A stretch of DNA of 64,000 nt from Beverwykella pulmonaria. Lineage: Eukaryota; Ascomycota; Dothideomycetes; Pleosporales; Melanommataceae. Below the pieces are notes generated by a model. It was given only the letters and a program-made list of their open reading frames with translations, had not been told where the DNA came from and did no database searches. Location: the NCBI GenBank assembly GCA_001599595.1, contig BCHH01000019.1, positions 250,411 to 314,410 on the forward strand, in the 5' to 3' direction. A program made the translations under genes and the position numbers. This document shows positions 57,948-64,000 of the stretch, piece after piece; position 1 is the stretch's first letter, and every line of letters begins with the position of its first letter.

Positions 57948-60900
57948 ATGAAACTAGACTCTTCCCAGATATCGCCCTGCAACACCTCGTTCAACAATGT
58001 TACTCCACACAGCAGCGACTACGAAGATTATTTCATAGAGCTTAATGATACGCCAGAGCCTACTGTTGAAGATGCAATGCAGGATGAGCTACAGGAGAGT
58101 GAAACGATAGATGAGGTAGAAAAAGACCAACACGTTGAGAACATGTTAGTAACCTGTTTACAAGACAATACCTGAACCTTATCAAATTACGACTGGCCCT
58201 GCAGAACCATTACTCAGCCAACATCTTACTCATATTGCGTTGCTGCCTGAATACCCAGAAACAGCTGCACATGGTTACACCTACTGCGTAAAAATAGACC
58301 AGCACAGTGCAGAACACGAGCATGTTCTTGAAGAGGCTCTCCAAGTAAGCGGATTATGTTATGAACGTGTTACAGAGCCAATCTGAACATCTTTAGATCC
58401 AATATTGTCGAAGACGGAGAGCCCCACCAAAGGCTACTAGCTCCCCGTTTCTTGGTGTGCCTGCTACAAGGTATAAATACCGATGCACTGGAGTACGACG
58501 TTGTAAATATCTTCATAACACGTTGCGAACACATTCACATACTAGTGTCACCCCAGAGACTTGGGAGCTGCTAAAGCAAGCCCGGCAGGGAATTGAGAGA
58601 ACTCACATAGATAAGCAGAGTCAGAATTCTACCAGGTAGTTATTGTGAACATAATGTGAACGTGTTGCTAACATGTTTAGTTTATATTTATCAATTATGA
58701 GTCGATTTCAGAGTGGAATTGCTTGCGGTAGCCGAAAGCCTCAATGTGCGCCTATCCTGCGGCAAATGGCTAACAAGGTAATTCTTCTAAATAACTTGTG
58801 AAGTAATTCTGAACATAATATAGTCTGTTTCTGGTATTCAGCACTGGTATATTGGCTGTGCAACATGGAGCTACGCGCTTCCTAATACTGAGAGGCATTT
58901 CTTTAAGATACTAGCTGAGAGGTATAGTATTCCTCGTCTTCAAGTACTATTTAGAGATGGCCTAGGGGACGTTGAGCTGCAGCCAGAATCCTGCGGTACT
59001 ATTGAGTCAACCTTGACAAGGATGAAGAACTGCAGTAAGTGTTCTAAACATGTTCTCAACAGGTTCATAACTGTATTACAGATATTGACCATCCACAAGG
59101 GCCTGGGCAGCTTATAGCCCAGAGCTGCGAAGTAAAATTTGATATAATTATTCCCCATAACTTAGTACAGACTCCATACTACACATTTACGTCACGTGGG
59201 GTTCATGAGCATCCCCCTCCACCTCCACATAAAACGCCTGAGGCTTTAACAAACGAAATTATCCAACTTATCCAACGTATTAATGATCCTGGGTTAACAA
59301 CAGGTTTGTAATGTGTTCTTAATAGGTTGTGATTAAGTTGTTAACATGTTGATAGCAAAGTTTCTCTGCAGTCCTTTCCTAGACGAGCTTTGCAAGGCTC
59401 ATAGCGTAACACACTATACTCAATTACACCCAACATTAGTTAATCTTAGCTGGACAGAGCGCCAGGTATATCGAACAAATCTTATTACATTTCCAAGAGG
59501 TCAAGAGCTTGCTGGGGTTGAGTTCGAGTGGCGCAGGCAAGCGTTAAACCCTGAAACAGTATGTGAATGTGTTCTGAAGGTATTTACATCATGTTGATAA
59601 CAGGAGCAGGCATACATCCAGCACGTACAGAGTTCAGAACTGGGCACGCTTATTTTTTGCTTCTACAAAGAACAGGCAGATCTCTTTGTCTTGCAAAGAA
59701 GCTTTCAAATAGATCTTTCTTTTAAGCGTATCAAGGATCAGAACTTCAAAGAGCTGATTTTTGCGATGTTTCATGAAGATCATGGGAAGGGTATGTGAAC
59801 ACGTCCTGAACATGTTGACATTCTAATATGTTTAGTTATAACTCTTGCACGTGTTCTTGTCAACAGTGAACGAAAAGACGTATATACAATATGCTTTCAG
59901 ACATTCTTTCAATTACTTTCACAATGTGTTCAGAAGGAAATACAATGGAAACATCTGCATGGCGAGGGTTTTGCCGGAATTACAATTGATATGGACTCTA
60001 AACAGATGTCAGGTAAAGAGATTAATCCTGTTTAGAACTCGTTGCTAACATGTTGACAAGGATTTGGTCATTACCTCGCTAGTATTGACGTACAGCAGCG
60101 CCCGTGGCAGTGGCACCTTCAAAACTGTGTTATATTCTGCCAAATTCACTTCCTACGAAGTGTAACAGCAACTGCTGGGACTGCAGAGGGGCACTACTCT
60201 CCCCATTCTCGTATGAGATCCCTTCTCACATGCCAAAGTCAGGCAGAGTACAATGATCTTTGCGACCTTCTTATGAGTTAGTTGCGAATTCCTTCTGAAC
60301 ATGTTAGCAACTAATTAGACAGTAGGGCATGAATCTCCTTCTGTACGCCGTTGGGCTTTGCATAAGAAGAATCCAGTAATTGCAGCAGGGCTTAACCATA
60401 GCTGTTCTTTAATGGAAAAAGCTGATTGGGATGAGTTCTCAAAGACTTCTAATGCTGTTGAGCAGAGTGGCAACAAGTCCTATTCGTATGGGATGAGAAT
60501 GAAACTACTAAGAGCAATTCAATCGTAAGTCAGTTATAAACACGTCTGGAACACGTTCGTAACATGTTATAGTGCGCAAAAGCTTGACATGCGGGATGTT
60601 AGTCAGTATAGGGCTCGTGAGGACTACGGAATGAGACATATTGCTCGTTCAACAGCCATGTCTGCCCGTTATATCAACCATCTGGCCAGAGATAGTATGT
60701 GTTCCAATGTTATAGGAACAGGTTTCTAACATGTTCAGAACGACGTCAAGATAGATACTCTGACCCTATTCCCGACGAACTCCTATGTGATGAGACTGAT
60801 GACAGTATCTTATTCCAATCCTCATCCTCAGGCGTTGTACGAGCTCCATCTTCAGAAAGAAGGGGTCGTGCAAGGAGCAGGAGAGGTAGTAGAAGTGCAA

Positions 60901-61216
60901 GCCAAAGCAGACGTCGCTCATCTACACAAGAAATGCAGAGTGCCTCGTAAGCATGTTACTAACGTTTTGACAACGTGTTGCTAACATATTGACAAGGCCT
61001 ATGCCAGGAAACGAGAGATTAAAGCGTCAAGCACTAAATAATAATGCAGAATTACAAGCAAGACGCCTACGTCTTGAGCAACAAGAGGAGGAAGAGTTAC
61101 TCCGGCAGCGAGAAGTAAAGCTTAGATCAACAAGACTAGAAACTCAAAGGCTAGAGCTAGATCTCGCAATACAGGAGAAGGAGATGGCAGAAAGAATGAG
61201 GTTAAATGGTTTGTAA
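57948..61216 (+). CDS. Probable MULE transposase, about 13 introns
   Basis: Read through introns of about 40-75 nt, the protein begins with an acidic segment, then a Cys/His-containing region (YRCTGVRRCKYLH), a block with HWYIGCATWSYALP, TPYYTFTSRGVHEHPPPPPH, then the probable catalytic core: SFQIDLSFKRIKDQNFKELI (first Asp), FAGITIDMDSKQMSGFGHYL (Asp-rich motif, probable second Asp) and WQWHLQNCVIFCQIHFLRSV (Cys/His pattern). It ends with an RS-rich segment and a coiled coil (RRLRLEQQEEEELLRQREVK). The layout of zinc/DNA-binding head, DDE-like core with a C/H element and basic tail fits Mutator-like transposases. The catalytic residues are inferred, not aligned. Exact exon borders are uncertain at several joints, particularly the first (about 58110-58160), so it may or may not be intact. 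Confidence 0.65.
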
Positions 61217-62343
61217 CTTTGTCAATATATTGTCAACATGTTGAGAAAGTGTTGATTGATATATGTTGGATGTTTATTAGATACATTGTGAACATGTTCC
61301 GAAGCCGTTGAGAACCTGTTGGTAATGGTTGAGTATATCTACTCAAAGTCTCCCCGCCAACTTCATCTACTTACCATGTTCTGAACGTGTTCAGAACATT
61401 ACCATAACGTCTTAAGATTTCCCTTCTCCACTAATTCGTCCAACCTCTAAATGTCGGCATAATCACCATCATCATCGTCATCCTCCTGCTCATCTTCCTC
61501 GCTATCATCTCCGTCAAACAAGCCTTTGAAGAATTTGATGTTCTCACAGCACAAGGTGAACAGACAGTCTGAACATGTTAGTAACGTGTTTGCAACACCT
61601 TCATATGACTTTCTTACGCGTTGGAATTTCTTGGCTCATGGCTGCTGCATCACGAACACACCCGGCACAAGGCACATCTCCACCCTTCGCCTTAGCAATC
61701 TTTGAGCAAGCCTTAAGATTGAGCTAAACACATTGTCAACACGTTCCTAACAGTATGTTAACAGAATTCACTCACTTGTCCTTTAATTTGATTCCTCTTC
61801 TTGTTGGCAGACTTGTAGACGGGTGCATCGACACGTTGAGAACGAATTGGAGACGGCTTCGGCGGGCGCGAGGCTTTTTTCGACGTTCGCGGCGGCGGAG
61901 GGATCATGTTCTCAACTTGTTCAGAACCCTTTTCGGCGACATTGGTATTGTGTTTAGCCATAATTTGCGCGTAGAAAGCTGCGGAATTGTTATGAATATA
62001 TTCAGAAGCAATTATCGAATTTCTTACGACGAGCTTCCTCGACTCTCTTGGTTGAAGGATTTCCAGTATGACCAGATGGTTGCACACGGACAAGATCTTG
62101 ATGATGCTTTTTGATATGAGTGCAGAGTGCGCCACGGCTATCAAAGACCTTCTGAATATGTTGAGAATGTGTTAACAACAATCTAGTTCATCTCAAGAAT
62201 AGCTTGGGAACCGCTTCAGAAGGGGTTCAACTTACGCCGCAAAGCTCTCCATTCAGGCCTGGGAGCTCAACTCGGCAATAGAGCTCTCCAAATTCCACAT
62301 GAATCTCTGGAATACCAGCCTTGTGAACATGTTCAGAACAGTA
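58140..62343. repeat. Interspersed AACATGTT palindromes of the MULE
   Basis: Exact copies begin at 58140, 58670, 59047, 59343, 59809, 60047, 60298, 60561, 60728, 61235, 61291, 61572 and 62336. Many one-base variants (GAACACGTTC, AACGTGTT, AACATATT) accompany them. At equal base frequencies an 8-mer is expected 0.075 times in 4,914 bp. Most copies lie in introns, typically as CTAACATGTT or CTGAACATGTT a few bases before the 3' splice site. Confidence 0.9.
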
Positions 62344-62512
62344 TGACAAGACATTGTTTCTCGCTTACAATGTCACCCAGAACCGCAAATTTGTCTGCGC
62401 CTAGCGGAAGCTCGCCGAGCGCCTTATACGCTCTGTATGAGGTCTACAGAACGATCAGAACGTTTCTATATGTGATAATTGTACTTACTGAGGACTCGAG
62501 CGCTTTGGACAT
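61447..62512 (-). CDS. Second MULE gene, unknown product
   Basis: Reverse strand, ATG 62512 to TAG 61449-61447, seven exons by my reading. Segments in order: MSKALESS, TSYRAYKALGELPLGADKF, HVEFGELYCRVELPGLNGEL, FDSRGALCTHIKKHHQDLVR (a possible single C2H2-like finger), a Pro/Lys-rich basic stretch (RTSKKASRPPKPSPIRSQR), CSKIAKAKGGDVPCAGCVRD (paired cysteines) and an acidic C-terminus (GDDSEEDEQEDDDDDGDYA). The composition suggests a nuclear DNA- or chromatin-binding accessory protein. I do not recognise a family. Its introns carry the same palindromes as the forward gene, so both genes have evolved together inside the element. Confidence 0.55.
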
Positions 62513-62616
62513 GTTGTGATATAATTGGAGGTGAGTTGAAGAGTTGATAGAGAAGGTGAGAAGGCGAGAAGGTGGAGGAGTCATCTCAGTTATTGTGGGT
62601 AGGTCCGTGCGACGCT

Positions 62617-62660
62617 AAATTAAGCGAGGCTCTAGTGTGGGTCAGATGAGCTGTAGTCTC
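62617..62660 (-). repeat. Right terminal inverted repeat of the MULE
   Basis: Reverse complement reads GAGACTACAGCTCATCTGAC and continues as the left TIR. It is followed directly by GTTGTATCA (62661-62669), the right copy of the target duplication. Confidence 0.88.
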
Positions 62661-62707
62661 GTTGTATCATCCCTTTGCCGCCAAGCATCGCTAGTGTCTC
62701 ATGTGAT

Positions 62708-62764
62708 CGCCACGTGATCACGACATCGCCACGTGATCACGACATCACCACGTGATCACCACGT
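62708..62764. repeat. 19-bp tandem repeat with CACGTG cores
   Basis: About three units of GCCACGTGATCACGACATC. The CACGTG cores start at 62711, 62730 and 62749, exactly 19 bp apart, each followed by ATCA so that GTGATCAC palindromes overlap. It lies 40 bp outside the right end of the MULE. Confidence 0.9.
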
Positions 62765-63679
62765 TCGATATATATTCCAACAAGTTCTCTAAGACACGGT
62801 AATCAGAACGGTGTATTTCAGGGTTGTTTTAAAAGCGATAGTAGTGTTTAGGTCACTTATTGAAGGAAGGCTTTTGCTAGTATTGTGGGGAAGTCTTCGT
62901 TCGCAGATGTGTTGCGGTAATTCACGTCACGGTTAAATTAGTGCGGGGTAAGGGTTGTGCCAAGCTCAGGGATCAATATCTGCCCATCGTCTTTTAACTA
63001 CCGATTTGATCATTTCTTCTCAAGTGAAGGATAACTCCAATAACCGCTTATCACCCCTTTTCCGTCTATCGAAGAATATCGTTCGGCTAGTCATCTGCTG
63101 TAATTCAAAGTGAATAACCCATAGTCACTTCGTGAAATTGAGTGGTATTGGTGACTGGGTAGGGATTTGGCGGTCAAGCGCTACCAGTTGACTCAGCGAC
63201 CCCGTCACGCTACCACTGTAAAGCGTTAGGGAGCGAGATTGTTAGCAAGAACTGTGACATGTGAGTGCTGGCAGTGCGACGTGAGTGCTCTACTCCCCAA
63301 TGTTACGCCTAAGGCAGCTATTACTATATTACAACACGACCTAGCCGACCACATTCTCGATCCTTCTCTTCTTTTGACCTCAAAACAAGAATTTACGAGA
63401 CACTCCAGATCCCTTCATCTCTCAAAAATTCAGTCTAGTCGTGGCGATATAATATGCTACCAAATGGCAACAACGCCCATCCTAAACTCTTCACTTTATC
63501 CACATCAGATAATTAACACCTCTCAGACTTGTGAAGGCTTAAATTTTCGGTTTAGAGAGTAGAGAAGGAAGGGGACACCAGTAACTGTGTTTGACCTTAG
63601 CAGCAACTTTTTTATATGTCTCTCTGGATTATCTTTCCGAAGTAAAACCTTACACTAGGCTCTTCTGCGCATCGCAAGG
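62765..63679. other. Spacer, no gene seen
   Basis: AT-rich sequence. An open frame at 63239-63562 has no recognised content. It may be an eroded part of the NACHT-type gene that follows. Confidence 0.3.
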
Positions 63680-64000
63680 TTAGCTTGCATGATCTTTGCG
63701 CTGTTGACAGCTTTGTACGAGCAAAATATCTCTATTGGTCTGAGGCTCTCAGCCTGTGCAAGAACATGTCTAAAGGGGTAATGTCAATGGTAGAACTTGA
63801 GACTTTCATTCAGGTAATCCTTGATCAGTAATAGTATCTATATACAATACGCGCTTACATACGTAGGAAATAGAAAATTCTTCTGCATTTATCGAACTAG
63901 TTAGAGATGTGCGTCGATTTATTATGTATTACAAGTGGGCAATAGAGAACAGTCCTCTGTAGGCATATGCATCCGCACTCTTGTTTAGTCCGGAGCCTGA
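63680..64000 (+). pseudogene. NACHT-WD40 STAND relic, linker region, runs off the window
   Basis: Forward reading gives DSFVRAKYLYWSEALSLCKN and GVMSMVELETFIQ, then an intron (GTAATC...CGTAG, about 63815-63867), then IELVRDVRRFIMYYKWAIEN and AYASALLFSPEPE. I recognise the conserved linker between NACHT and WD40 repeats of fungal HET-D/E-like proteins (LLYWLEALSL ... RFIxxxxWAIExxPLQxYxSALxFSP). The codon expected to be Gln before AYASALLFSP is TAG at about 63959-63961, so this copy is interrupted. Confidence 0.6.

Larger units (their letters stand above)
57747..62660. mobile_element. Mutator-like DNA transposon (MULE), 4,914 bp
   Basis: Bounded by terminal inverted repeats of about 44 bp, 57747-57790 and 62617-62660 (both start GAG; shared core GACCCACACTAGAGCCTCGCT; about 4 mismatches), and by the 9-bp duplication GTTGTATCA. 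It carries two multi-exon genes: a large forward gene (57948-61216), which I take to be the transposase, and a smaller reverse gene (61447-62512). The near-identity of the TIRs and the perfect duplication suggest a fairly recent insertion. Nearly every intron and the spacer between the two genes contain AACATGTT-type palindromes. Confidence 0.88.

Noticed and set aside
1..64000. CRISPR arrays, rRNA genes, bacterial-type operons
   Set aside because: None seen. Gene structure is eukaryotic throughout, and regular spacer-repeat arrays are absent apart from the tandem repeats listed.

Overview
This window comes from a filamentous ascomycete (Pezizomycotina; a dothideomycete-like genome is my guess, not shown). 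The evidence is the many short GT-AG introns of about 45-70 nt with CTAAC/CTGAC branch sites, together with typical fungal genes: a long Unc104/UncA-type kinesin-3, TEL2, UBA3, CDC26, TVP23, a MidA-type methyltransferase, a class VII (GprM-like) receptor, GH16 and GH72 cell-wall enzymes, and NB-ARC/TPR and NACHT STAND proteins. I rebuilt exon structures by hand. Several spliced models close exactly in frame: TEL2 963 aa, UBA3 441 aa, a DUF7029/7223-like secreted protein 1077 aa, the receptor 513 aa, a D-2-hydroxyacid dehydrogenase 378 aa, the cysteine synthase 427 aa, the MidA protein 497 aa and the C2H2-NB-ARC-TPR protein 1240 aa.

Layout. From 1 to about 44 kb the window is mostly conserved housekeeping genes, often in divergent pairs: TRM5/kinesin-3, TEL2/UBA3, a mitochondrial-type protein/CDC26, a CitE-like lyase/TVP23, and MidA/cysteine synthase. 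Embedded among them are a degraded block at 6-9 kb (a protein kinase preceded by a broken copy of the N-terminal half of Bud6), a large secreted protein, a frameshifted GH72 pseudogene at 14-15.8 kb, and a GH16 enzyme with a tail of roughly 980 residues. Two long stretches, 27.9-31.8 kb and 33.7-36.2 kb, hold no gene I can support.

From about 45 kb to the end the character changes to accessory DNA. It holds two solo LTRs of one family with perfect 5-bp target duplications, coding relics, a four-helix membrane protein, an inverted and gutted relative (C2H2 and TPR pieces) of the neighbouring intact C2H2-NB-ARC-TPR gene, a BTB protein, and a 4,914-bp Mutator-like element with about 44-bp terminal inverted repeats and a 9-bp target duplication. 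A NACHT-type relic runs off the right edge.

The two most unusual signals are in the right third. First, the Mutator-like element carries at least 13 exact copies of the palindrome AACATGTT, most of them inside the introns of its two genes next to the branch site. Second, the NB-ARC gene has a block of nearly identical 126-bp TPR units, a pattern known from fast-evolving fungal recognition genes. Smaller curiosities are a 6-nt microexon flanked by a GC-AG intron in UBA3 and the Bud6-fragment/kinase arrangement.
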